Shown: positions 6,843 to 12,260 of the stretch, one piece after another | How the letters are laid out: every line of letters begins with the position of its first letter | How positions within the stretch are numbered: the first letter of the stretch is position 1 | Source of the DNA: an uncultured archaeon | GTDB taxonomy: Archaea; Halobacteriota; Methanosarcinia; Methanosarcinales; Methanoperedenaceae | Assembly: GCA_902386085.1 (NCBI GenBank) | Contig: CABMIA010000200.1 | Location: 1 to 12,260, forward strand | Reading direction: 5' to 3' | Length of the DNA: 12,260 nucleotides | Translations under genes and position numbers: made by a program | Notes under the pieces: model-generated | Database searches by the model: none | What the model was told of the DNA's origin: nothing | Seen by the model: only the letters and a program-made list of their open reading frames with translations

Positions 6843-7073
6843 ATGAGTGAAATATCATACGAAGCAACTGTAACATGCCCTGAGTGCGGATATCGTTGTC
6901 TTGAGACGATGCCTAATGATAGCTGTCTTGTATTCTATGAATGCAGGAATTGCGGGTTTGTGATGACACCCAGAGATGGGGACTGTTGCATATTTTGTTC
7001 GTATGGAGATAAACGATGTCCACCAATGCAGAACGTGAAACGGGTTGAATTTCAAAAATCAGTTATGCCATAA
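6843..7073 (+). CDS. Small Cys-rich double zinc-ribbon protein with GDCCxFCSYGD motif
   Basis: A 76-residue protein with ten cysteines (12, 15, 19, 28, 34, 37, 48, 49, 52, 59). The first half has CPECGYRC and CRNCG pairs that would make one zinc ribbon. The second half carries GDCCIFCSYGDKRCPP, a block I recall from small uncharacterised bacterial and archaeal proteins whose function is not established. It starts 12 bases after the radical SAM stop with no clear Shine-Dalgarno and is likely the last gene of the operon. Its final 22 bp overlap the end of the converging TOPRIM gene. A role in metal handling or as a nucleic-acid-binding ribbon is possible but unproven. Confidence 0.82.
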   Translation: MSEISYEATVTCPECGYRCLETMPNDSCLVFYECRNCGFVMTPRDGDCCIFCSYGDKRCPPMQNVKRVEFQKSVMP

Positions 7074-7477
7074 AGCTCATACCGCATCTTATTGACGTAA
7101 TTGTTCAGGCTCTCGGTATCCTTGATCCTTTTTTTTACCAGAGCCCGCAGCTTTCCGCGGATATCCGTATCAGGCATAATGCCGTAATGAAGAAGATACT
7201 TTATGATCTTCCGTGTCATGATGCCTCCCTTTTTATCCCAGTCAGTCAACAGGACAATTTTTTTTTGGCTTTTTGACAGCATCTCTGTGAATTCAAGCAA
7301 AGGCTGCTGGGAAGCCAGCCTTATATCACCTTTTACACCGAGCGATAATAGCGATTCGATGTCCTTTCTTCCCTCAACCACGATGATCGCCCCGCTGCCG
7401 GCAAGTGCCTGAAGCTCTGAAATGATCTCTTCGACCTTTTCAAGACGGTCTATATCTTCCAGGGTTCTAATGTTCAT
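7052..7477 (-). CDS. Small archaeal TOPRIM-domain protein (UPF0292-like)
   Basis: A 141-residue protein built around a TOPRIM fold: IIVVEGRKD at about 31-39 supplies the conserved glutamate (Glu35), and LLTDWDKKG at about 76-84 supplies the D-x-D metal pair (Asp79, Asp81). This is the catalytic centre shared by DnaG primases, topoisomerases, RNase M5 and OLD nucleases. The protein has little beyond the domain, apart from a helical N-terminus and a basic C-terminal part (KLRALVKKRIKD). It fits the small archaeal TOPRIM proteins of unknown function (UPF0292). A nucleic-acid cleavage or processing role is a reasonable inference. Its start lies inside the end of the UPF0235 gene (11-bp overlap), so the two form a coupled pair. 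Confidence 0.85.
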   Translation of the reverse strand: MNIRTLEDIDRLEKVEEIISELQALAGSGAIIVVEGRKDIESLLSLGVKGDIRLASQQPLLEFTEMLSKSQKKIVLLTDWDKKGGIMTRKIIKYLLHYGIMPDTDIRGKLRALVKKRIKDTESLNNYVNKMRYELYGITDF

Positions 7478-7772
7478 TTCCAGCCAGAACCTTCAGGATA
7501 TCCGGGATTTTGAGTCCCGTGATCTTAACAGATTTTTTACTGTTCGTTAAGCCTGTTATGATATGAACATTACCTGAATTCACCCCGAACAGACCGGATA
7601 AAAATAAAACAAGCTGATCATTTGCTTTCCCCTTTTCTGCCCTTTCCGATAACCGGATTTCGATACGCTTGCGCCAGGGATTATAACCTTTTACTGCCGT
7701 TTCCCTTGCACCGGGTGAGATATCAAGATCGAGGATAACCCCGTCCTTGGTCTGCTTTATTGCATCTTTCAT
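7467..7772 (-). CDS. UPF0235/DUF167 (YggU) family protein
   Basis: A 101-residue protein with the DUF167 pattern: a first strand pair GVILDLDISPGARETAVKGY, then RIEIRLSERAEKGKANDQLVLFLS at about 35-58, and GLTNSKKSVKITG at about 74-86. The block resembling E-x(2,3)-GKAN is the family hallmark. Members are small alpha/beta proteins of unknown biochemical function found in bacteria, archaea and eukaryotes. The ATG follows a short inverted repeat (7775-7788) whose proximal arm, AAGGTG on this strand, lies three bases before the start and could serve as a weak ribosome binding site. It is the first gene of a minus-strand pair with the TOPRIM gene. Confidence 0.9.
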   Translation of the reverse strand: MKDAIKQTKDGVILDLDISPGARETAVKGYNPWRKRIEIRLSERAEKGKANDQLVLFLSGLFGVNSGNVHIITGLTNSKKSVKITGLKIPDILKVLAGNEH

Positions 7773-7774
7773 TA

Positions 7775-7788
7775 CACCTTAAAAGGTG
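7775..7788 (-). promoter_or_regulatory. Inverted repeat at the UPF0235 translation start
   Basis: CACCTT-AA-AAGGTG forms a 6-bp inverted repeat ending two bases upstream of the minus-strand start codon. The arm next to the gene is the only Shine-Dalgarno-like sequence available. A TATA-like AGTTTATATCC (minus strand, about 7796-7806) lies just upstream, so the repeat falls near the likely transcription start and could be an operator or a hairpin hiding the ribosome binding site. It is short and may be chance. Confidence 0.35.
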
Positions 7789-7850
7789 AGGAAAGGATAT
7801 AAACTCCATTTGAGCTTATTTTTTTGGCCCCGGCATCCAACAAACTAATA

Positions 7851-7859
7851 TGCATATAT
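7851..7859 (+). promoter_or_regulatory. TATA-like box for mqnA
   Basis: TGCATATAT lies about 25 bases before the ATG at 7881 and about 14 before the ATG at 7869. The first spacing is ideal for a leaderless archaeal transcript starting at 7881, which bears on which start codon is used. The call rests on position and composition only. Confidence 0.35.
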
Positions 7860-7868
7860 CGCTATTCA

Positions 7869-8720
7869 ATGCCTGATATCATGATCCGTCTTGGAAAGAT
7901 CGCCTTCGCTAACTGTGATTTCCCTTATTATGCCATGGAACACGGGAGGATCGATGCACGCGGCATCAGGATAAAGGAAGCGCACCCTGTTGAACTTGCG
8001 AGGCTGTTGTTTAACGGTGAACTTGATATCAGCCCGATTTCGTCTATCATGTACGCGAAACGGAATGATCTTCTTATACTGCCGCTTCTCTCCATCACAT
8101 CCAACGACTTCACCAAGAGCGTGCTGATCTGCTCAAATGGCCAGATGAATCTCCGGGAGCTTGAGGGAAAAACGTTGTGCATTCCTGAGACGACCGCAAG
8201 TTCTGCGACCCTGATCAAAATCATATTAATGAGAAACGGCGTGAATGTTAATTTCAGGCAGTGTGTCGGAACGGATATCGGGCAGATGCTTGATGAGGGC
8301 GATGCCGCTCTTCTGATCGGCGACAGCGCAATCCATGCGATAGGAAAGCACAGGATTATAGCAGACCTTGGGAACGAATGGAAGAAAATGACGGGTAAAA
8401 AAATGGTGTATGCATTATGGGTTGTGAGGGAGGATTTTGCGAGGAAGCACCCTGACGAGGTGAGATACACGCTTGATGCGCTTCACAGGTCAAAGGATTA
8501 TGCTTACGAAAATATCAATGAAATAGCCAATTTCATAGGCAGGGAGAAAAAGATAGATTGCGGTTTCATGCGCGAATACCTGCATACGCTGAACTATGAT
8601 TTTGACAGCGAGAGCATGGAAAGTCTCAAGCTTTACTTTAAATACGCAAAAGAGTGCGGGATTCTGGGGGATGTGGAACTTCGGTTTTTTGACCCGCTGG
8701 GGAGGTATATTAGTGGCTAA
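7869..8720 (+). CDS. mqnA: Menaquinone biosynthesis chorismate dehydratase MqnA
   Basis: MqnA dehydrates chorismate to 3-enolpyruvoyl-benzoate, the first step of the futalosine route to menaquinone. The fold is that of a type 2 periplasmic-binding protein, but without a signal peptide. Family features are the opening IRLGKIAFANCDFPYYAM, DISPISSIMYAKR at about 56-68, the GKTLCIPETTASSATLIK segment and LLIGDSAIHA. Length from this ATG is 283 residues, normal for the family. The in-frame TTG at 7824 adds an unlike N-terminus and is rejected. ATG 7881 (MIRLGK) is equally plausible and fits a TATA-like box 25 bases upstream. Its 3' end overlaps the cupredoxin gene by 8 bp. With the methyltransferase at 2948 it marks menaquinone synthesis. 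MqnD is the nearest alternative but fits less well. Confidence 0.85.
   Translation: MPDIMIRLGKIAFANCDFPYYAMEHGRIDARGIRIKEAHPVELARLLFNGELDISPISSIMYAKRNDLLILPLLSITSNDFTKSVLICSNGQMNLRELEGKTLCIPETTASSATLIKIILMRNGVNVNFRQCVGTDIGQMLDEGDAALLIGDSAIHAIGKHRIIADLGNEWKKMTGKKMVYALWVVREDFARKHPDEVRYTLDALHRSKDYAYENINEIANFIGREKKIDCGFMREYLHTLNYDFDSESMESLKLYFKYAKECGILGDVELRFFDPLGRYISG
8698..8705 (+). promoter_or_regulatory. Strong Shine-Dalgarno deciding the cupredoxin start
   Basis: TGGGGAGGT inside the end of mqnA gives a strong ribosome binding site seven bases before the GTG at 8713. It is one of the few clear Shine-Dalgarno sequences in the window and shows that the cupredoxin is translated from an internal site on the mqnA message. 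Confidence 0.75.
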
Positions 8721-9102
8721 ATCCTGGTTACTGTATTTGATCCTGCTAAGTGTATTGTTCTCAGGTTGCGCCGATAAAAAAACCGGACAGACTGTAATGG
8801 AAACAGGGCAGGCTCCCGAGGAATCCGTCTCCCCAACATTCACGGTGGCTGAGCCAACCACTGTTTATGTTGAGATATTCGGTTCCGCGTTCAACCCGCA
8901 GGAATTGAAGATAACCAGAGGCACGACCGTAAGATGGACAAACAAAGACAGCGCAGTGCATACGGTGAAAGGAGAGGGCTTCAGTTCTCCGCCGCTTAAC
9001 AAAAGAGAAATGTGGAAATATACTTTTAATAAAACAGGGACTTTTGAGTATTCCTGTTCAGACCAATATTCTATGCAGCATGGCAGGATAATCGTGGATT
9101 AA
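8713..9102 (+). CDS. Cupredoxin (plastocyanin-like) lipoprotein
   Basis: The product is 129 residues. The N-terminus is a lipoprotein signal (KSWLLYLILLSVLFSGC) with the lipobox cysteine at Cys19, so the mature protein should be anchored on the outer face of the membrane. A Thr/Ser/Pro-rich linker to about 48 leads to a blue-copper-type domain (about 50-129): GSAFNPQELKITRGTTVRWTN, first ligand His83 in HTV, and the C-terminal loop around Cys115. The loop reads C-S-D-Q-Y-S-M-Q-H, with Gln where the second histidine normally sits (C+3), Met at C+6 as usual, and His at C+8. A copper-binding electron carrier next to mqnA suggests service in a menaquinone-linked respiratory chain. The GTG start is chosen for the Shine-Dalgarno and signal peptide; a longer in-frame start at 8596 lies inside mqnA and would bury the signal. 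Confidence 0.85.
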   Translation: MAKSWLLYLILLSVLFSGCADKKTGQTVMETGQAPEESVSPTFTVAEPTTVYVEIFGSAFNPQELKITRGTTVRWTNKDSAVHTVKGEGFSSPPLNKREMWKYTFNKTGTFEYSCSDQYSMQHGRIIVD

Positions 9103-9130
9103 TGCTTCTCTGGAAAGCTTTGGCTGAAGG

Positions 9131-9180
9131 ATTAAATACTAAGGGATTCTTAAATATAACTTGTAAATATTTCAGGAGAG
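9131..9180 (+). promoter_or_regulatory. Promoter and ribosome binding site of the ATPase-TPR operon
   Basis: Two TATA-like stretches, ATTAAATACT at 9131-9140 and CTTAAATATA at 9149-9158, lie upstream of a Shine-Dalgarno CAGGAGAG at 9173-9180. The first would give a leader of about 20 bases that includes the Shine-Dalgarno; the second would give a nearly leaderless mRNA. The Shine-Dalgarno core GGAG is six bases from ATG 9185 and only three from ATG 9182, favouring the second ATG. The operon therefore has its own promoter, separate from mqnA. Confidence 0.5.
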
Positions 9181-9184
9181 TATG

Positions 9185-10423
9185 ATGCCAGAGGAATTCA
9201 CAATAGCTGATAACCTTGATCTCGCATGGAGTAATTTTGACCCTATTTATCCCCTGCCATCTGGCAGTCCGTTTTATGTAGAAAGAGAAGATAATCCTTT
9301 AAATAAGCTGAAAAGAGCCCTCCTGCGTGAGCATAGACAGCCGCCAAAGTACTTTTTTTCTGGCCATAGGGGATGTGGTAAGTCAACTGAGCTTAACAGG
9401 CTTGCAGATGACGAAGATATTAAAAAGAAATTTTTTGTTGTGAAATATTCAGTGAAAGAAGTTTGTGATGTTAACAATCTTGATTACGTGGATGTGCTTT
9501 TTTCTATTGGAGCACAACTGTTTCTTCAATATTCTGACGAAGGTAGGGAATTGAGACCGGAACTCATAGAAGCACTTGAGAATTGGAAAAGCAATGTCGT
9601 TGAGATGGTCAGGGAAGAAATTACATCTTTTGGAACTTCAATGGAGGGTGGACTGCAATCTTTTTTCCTTTCGGTGCTGGCAAAATTCAGAGCTGAAGAT
9701 ACAACAAAGAAAATATTCAGGAAAAAAATCGAACCCAAGTTATCTGAACTGGTTGATAAAATAAATTTGATATCAGCGGATATCGAGGGGAAAGAAAAGA
9801 AGAAGGTTCTAGTCTTGATCGACGACCTGGACAAACCAAATTTAGAACAGGCAAAGAAAATTTTTTATGATTATCATACTGCTATTACCCAACCGGCATG
9901 TTCCATTGTTTACACTGTGCCAATTTCCATATTTTTTGCCCAGGAGTTTACCGCCATAAGGGAAACAAGATTTTTTCTTCCAAATGTTAAACTTCACCCA
10001 AAGGATGAAAAAAATAAAAAGGATGAGAAAGGCTACAAATTAATGAGTTCATTTGTTTTTAAAAGAATGAAAGAAAAGTTAATCGAGCCTGATGCTCTTG
10101 GACATGCTATCAAAATGGGTGCCGGGGTTTTCAGGGAAACTGCACGTATAATGCAAATCTCGGCAGACAATGCAATCGCAAAAGGGAGAACCCGGATAAT
10201 CAAAGAAGATGTCGTAAGGGCAGAGAGTGAAATAAGAAGCGACTTCAAGCGTATGCTTACCTCCGAAGATTACGATATTCTAAAAAATGTCTGCAAGCAT
10301 AATGAAATGCATGGAATAGAGAAGATAGGGCATTTATTGCATAACCTTAGCGTGCTGGAATATGTGAATGATGAAACATGGTGTGACATCCATCCAACAC
10401 TTGAAAAGCTCATAAATCCATGA
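9185..10423 (+). CDS. P-loop (AAA/STAND-like) ATPase with C-terminal winged-helix-like region
   Basis: About 412 residues. Numbering from the upstream ATG (9182), the Walker A is GHRGCGKST at 61-69 and the Walker B VLVLIDDLDK at 209-218. YTVPISI at about 244-250 sits where a sensor 1 strand would, and GAGVFRETARIM at about 313-324 looks like a lid/sensor 2 helix. The last 55 residues (SEDYDILKNV...LHNLSVLEYVNDETWCDIHP) look like a winged helix. A long charged insert at about 120-205 may be coiled coil. The layout suits a STAND/ORC-like NTPase acting as a molecular switch. The stop overlaps the TPR gene start (ATGA), so the two products probably act together. The gene looks more AT-rich than the upstream operon, which fits accessory or transferred DNA. 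No nuclease, TIR or other effector domain is seen. A defence or signalling role is inference. Confidence 0.85.
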   Translation: MPEEFTIADNLDLAWSNFDPIYPLPSGSPFYVEREDNPLNKLKRALLREHRQPPKYFFSGHRGCGKSTELNRLADDEDIKKKFFVVKYSVKEVCDVNNLDYVDVLFSIGAQLFLQYSDEGRELRPELIEALENWKSNVVEMVREEITSFGTSMEGGLQSFFLSVLAKFRAEDTTKKIFRKKIEPKLSELVDKINLISADIEGKEKKKVLVLIDDLDKPNLEQAKKIFYDYHTAITQPACSIVYTVPISIFFAQEFTAIRETRFFLPNVKLHPKDEKNKKDEKGYKLMSSFVFKRMKEKLIEPDALGHAIKMGAGVFRETARIMQISADNAIAKGRTRIIKEDVVRAESEIRSDFKRMLTSEDYDILKNVCKHNEMHGIEKIGHLLHNLSVLEYVNDETWCDIHPTLEKLINP

Positions 10424-11850
10424 TCGAAGAAAAAGAGTCTTTCGAGACAAGGGTTTCGCGACTCGGGGGTTATTTAACCCGCGCATACGAATATAACAAA
10501 CCTTCCATTCTATTTGCACTGTATCTGAGTGAATTTTCTCGCGTTGATGTTGAGAAAGCTCTTGAAAAATCATTGAAGGAAAAGGGACTTGAGATATTAA
10601 ATGTCGATGCGGGAGAACACAAAGACCTGCCAGCGTATTTCTCATCAATAAATTCGAGCAATATTGTTTTTTTTGTGCATAATGTTGAGAAAGGATTCCC
10701 TGACTCTCTACAATATTTGAATTTTAAGCGTGAAGACCTTGCTGAACATAAAGTAAAGGTTGTATTCTGGGTAAGGGAAGAAGAACTCGCACGCATCAGT
10801 ACCGAGGCGCCGGATTTCTTTGCTTTCAGGAATCGAGTGGTTGAGTTCATGGAAGTGCCGCTGGCAGAAGAGTACAGACCTACGCTTGTTGATTTTGCTT
10901 TAGAGACTGAGTATAAATCAGTGGACGAAATCAAGCGCAGCATAGAACTGAAAGAGAAGCTGCTGTCTGAGCTTTCTGGGGAAGATGAAATAAGTGGATA
11001 TCTGCTTGGTTCGCTTGGAATTTTATATTATCAAATCGGTTCGTTTAAAAAATCAATTGAATGTGGTGAAAAGGCTCTGAAAATCGCCCAAGATATTGGA
11101 GACAGGCACGATGAAGGAGCAAGGCTTGGAAACCTTGGAACTGCCTACAGAAATCTTGGTCAGATTGAAAAAGCAATAGAATATGATAAGAAAGCACTTG
11201 CATTATTTCAGGAAATTGGAGACAAGCGTGGTGAGGGCGCGGGGCTTGGAAACCTAGGCAGTGCTTATAGTGATCTTGGACAGGTTGAAAAAGCAATAGA
11301 TTATTACAAGAAAGCGCTTGCCATAGCTCATGAAAACGGAGACAGGCACAGTGAAGGGATATGGCTTGGAAAACTCGGCAATGCCTACAGAAATCTTCGA
11401 CGGGTTGAAAAAGCAATAGAATATTGTCAGAAAGCACTTGTCATAGCTAAGGAAATTGGAGACAAGTACAATGAAGGTGCTGACCTTGGAAATCTCGGCA
11501 TAGCTTACAACAACCTTGGGCAGGTTGAAAAAGCAATAGAGTATTATCAGAAAGCACTTGCCATAGCTCAGGAAATCGGAGACAAGCACAACGAAGGGGT
11601 ATGGCTCAACAATCTGGGATATATTTTCAAAAATCAAAAAAAATATAAAGAAGCTCTGGCGTGCTACCTGCTTGCCAAAGAAATACGCACTCGGATAAAA
11701 GACCCGATGCTTAAAAAGACCGAATCAGACCTCAAAAACCTTAAAGAAGAACTCGGCGAAAAGGAATTTGAAAAGCTCGAAGCAGAAGTAGCACCCAGGG
11801 CAGCGGAAATTGTAAAACAGGCCCTGGAAGAAAAATCGTCTCAAAACTAA
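10420..11850 (+). CDS. TPR-repeat protein with N-terminal P-loop-less STAND-type domain, partner of the ATPase
   Basis: A 476-residue protein. Residues about 1-165 form an alpha/beta domain with SNIVFFVHNVEKG and HKVKVVFWVREEELARISTEAPDFFAFRN, which I recall from the N-terminal part of bacterial multidomain TPR/STAND proteins. No Walker A is present, so nucleotide binding must come from the neighbouring ATPase or be absent. From about 190 to 425 the protein is TPRs with an exact 40-residue period. The consensus is roughly GDxxxEGxxLGNLGxAYxxLGQ followed by EKAIEYxxKAL, the LGN/Pins type that usually forms a superhelix binding peptides or partner domains. The tail 430-476 is a charged helix. 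No signal peptide or effector domain is visible. The start overlaps the ATPase stop by 4 bp. A sensor role is inferred. Confidence 0.85.
   Translation: MIEEKESFETRVSRLGGYLTRAYEYNKPSILFALYLSEFSRVDVEKALEKSLKEKGLEILNVDAGEHKDLPAYFSSINSSNIVFFVHNVEKGFPDSLQYLNFKREDLAEHKVKVVFWVREEELARISTEAPDFFAFRNRVVEFMEVPLAEEYRPTLVDFALETEYKSVDEIKRSIELKEKLLSELSGEDEISGYLLGSLGILYYQIGSFKKSIECGEKALKIAQDIGDRHDEGARLGNLGTAYRNLGQIEKAIEYDKKALALFQEIGDKRGEGAGLGNLGSAYSDLGQVEKAIDYYKKALAIAHENGDRHSEGIWLGKLGNAYRNLRRVEKAIEYCQKALVIAKEIGDKYNEGADLGNLGIAYNNLGQVEKAIEYYQKALAIAQEIGDKHNEGVWLNNLGYIFKNQKKYKEALACYLLAKEIRTRIKDPMLKKTESDLKNLKEELGEKEFEKLEAEVAPRAAEIVKQALEEKSSQN
11101..11700 (+). repeat. Five 120-bp tandem repeats encoding 40-residue TPR units
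   Basis: Units begin at 11101, 11221, 11341, 11461 and 11581, each opening with GGAGACA(A/G)G across the boundary, with an older degenerate unit before them (10981-11100) and the last one diverging after about 40 bases. Within four units the 16-base TTGAAAAAGCAATAGA is identical, and neighbouring halves differ at only about one base in eight. Spacing is exactly 120 bp, so the frame is kept. This looks like gene-internal duplication and possibly ongoing homogenisation. Confidence 0.9.
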
Positions 11851-11867
11851 TGCCCGTTGCACGATTA

Positions 11868-11878
11868 TCTTTAAATCA
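11868..11878 (+). promoter_or_regulatory. TATA-like box for the last gene
   Basis: TCTTTAAATCA sits about 32 bases before the ATG at 11906, in the expected place for an archaeal promoter giving a very short leader. No Shine-Dalgarno precedes the ATG. It suggests that the exported protein is transcribed separately from the ATPase-TPR pair. Confidence 0.4.
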
Positions 11879-11905
11879 TAGTAAGTTCTAATCTAAAATA
11901 CTAAA

Positions 11906-12260
11906 ATGCGGCGGCAATATATGAAACTAATTCTTATACCTCTTCTATTAGTCCTGTTTCTACCCTCAGTTAATGCGCAGTCAGAATCTATTCCTTTCAA
12001 CGTCACCTATGTACTCTCTGTTCCCCACCTCACACCCGGGGACAGGAACATAGGAATAGAATTCACAGTACAAAACAATAATGATGGATCTCTTGATAAT
12101 GTAAAGATGTATCTCTTCATGAGGTATCCTTTTTCAGCCTCGATATCACCCAACAATAAACTCGATGAACTGAGCTATCCCGGATACCTCATTGCCAGCG
12201 GGGGGTCGGGAGATGAATATACACAGTATTTCAGCATGCCTCCCATGACCTCGCATAAGA
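11906..12260 (+). CDS. Exported protein, N-terminal part (S-layer/COG1361-like), cut by the window edge
   Basis: Frame 2 is open from ATG 11906 to the window end, 118 codons so far. Residues 1-24 form a signal peptide: MRRQYMK, a hydrophobic core LILIPLLLVLFLP, then a likely cleavage site SVNA-Q. ATG 11921 (MKLILIP) is an alternative start. The mature part reads PHLTPGDRNIGIEFTVQNNN, then NVKMYLFMRYPFS and later ASGGSGDEYTQYFSMP. This beta-rich pattern resembles the Ig-like domains of archaeal COG1361 (S-layer-domain-like) exported proteins, often encoded beside ABC transporters. The family call is tentative because only the first domain is visible. The protein should act at the cell surface. 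Confidence 0.75.
   Translation, partial: MRRQYMKLILIPLLLVLFLPSVNAQSESIPFNVTYVLSVPHLTPGDRNIGIEFTVQNNNDGSLDNVKMYLFMRYPFSASISPNNKLDELSYPGYLIASGGSGDEYTQYFSMPPMTSHK

Noticed and set aside
7824..7868. Upstream TTG start for mqnA adding 15 residues
   Set aside because: The extra residues do not fit the MqnA N-terminus, no Shine-Dalgarno is present, and a TATA-like box lies inside this stretch.
8596..8712. Longer in-frame start for the cupredoxin inside mqnA
   Set aside because: It would place 39 residues before the lipoprotein signal; the GTG at 8713 has a strong Shine-Dalgarno and leads straight into the signal peptide.
9182..9184. First ATG as the start of the ATPase
   Set aside because: It is only three bases from the Shine-Dalgarno core; the adjacent ATG at 9185 has better spacing. 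The protein differs by one methionine only.
11101..11700. Regular tandem repeats that might suggest a CRISPR or satellite array
   Set aside because: The period is exactly 120 bp with no unique spacers, and each unit translates in frame to a TPR motif; it is protein-coding.
1..12260. tRNA, rRNA, insertion-sequence transposase or integrase genes
   Set aside because: I saw no cloverleaf-like T-loop sequence, no rRNA-like stretch and no transposase or integrase motif on either strand.

Overview
This window looks archaeal and fits a menaquinone-using methanogen relative, most plausibly a Methanoperedens/ANME-2d-like Methanosarcinales. Four things support this: an F420-dependent NADP reductase; an AglJ-type dolichyl-phosphate glycosyltransferase; two menaquinone genes (a UbiE/MenG methyltransferase and MqnA of the futalosine route); and many gene starts with no Shine-Dalgarno but an AT-rich TATA-like box about 25-35 bases upstream, as in leaderless archaeal mRNAs. 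The species assignment is inference from gene content, not a database match.

Layout. (1) 1-1057 is AT-rich accessory DNA: the tail of an unknown gene, a MNT-type nucleotidyltransferase whose reading frame runs past its normal end, a short UPF0175 antitoxin-like protein, and a possible 49-residue minus-strand ORF. It looks like the eroded remains of toxin-antitoxin loci. (2) 1058-2864, minus strand: purB followed by an ArgA-like GNAT acetyltransferase. (3) 2948-7073, plus strand: a tightly packed probable operon of menaquinone methyltransferase, AglJ-like glycosyltransferase, F420:NADP oxidoreductase, MagIII/EndoIII-like DNA glycosylase, radical SAM protein and a ten-cysteine zinc-ribbon protein. 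Most junctions overlap or are separated by about 12 bases. (4) 7052-7772, minus strand: a UPF0235 protein and a small TOPRIM protein, converging on the operon and overlapping its last gene. (5) 7869-9102, plus strand: mqnA translationally coupled to a cupredoxin lipoprotein, linking quinone synthesis to a membrane-anchored copper protein outside the cell. (6) 9185-11850, plus strand: a two-gene module of a P-loop ATPase (Walker A and B, C-terminal winged-helix-like region) overlapping a TPR protein. The TPR protein has an N-terminal domain without a Walker A and an array of exact 40-residue repeats. (7) From 11906: the start of an exported protein, cut by the window edge.

The most interesting parts are the ATPase/TPR pair (a candidate STAND-like sensing or defence module with no obvious separate effector), the altered copper-binding loop of the cupredoxin, and the MNT gene that seems to have lost its HEPN partner by deletion. 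The central genes are ordinary housekeeping or respiratory genes.
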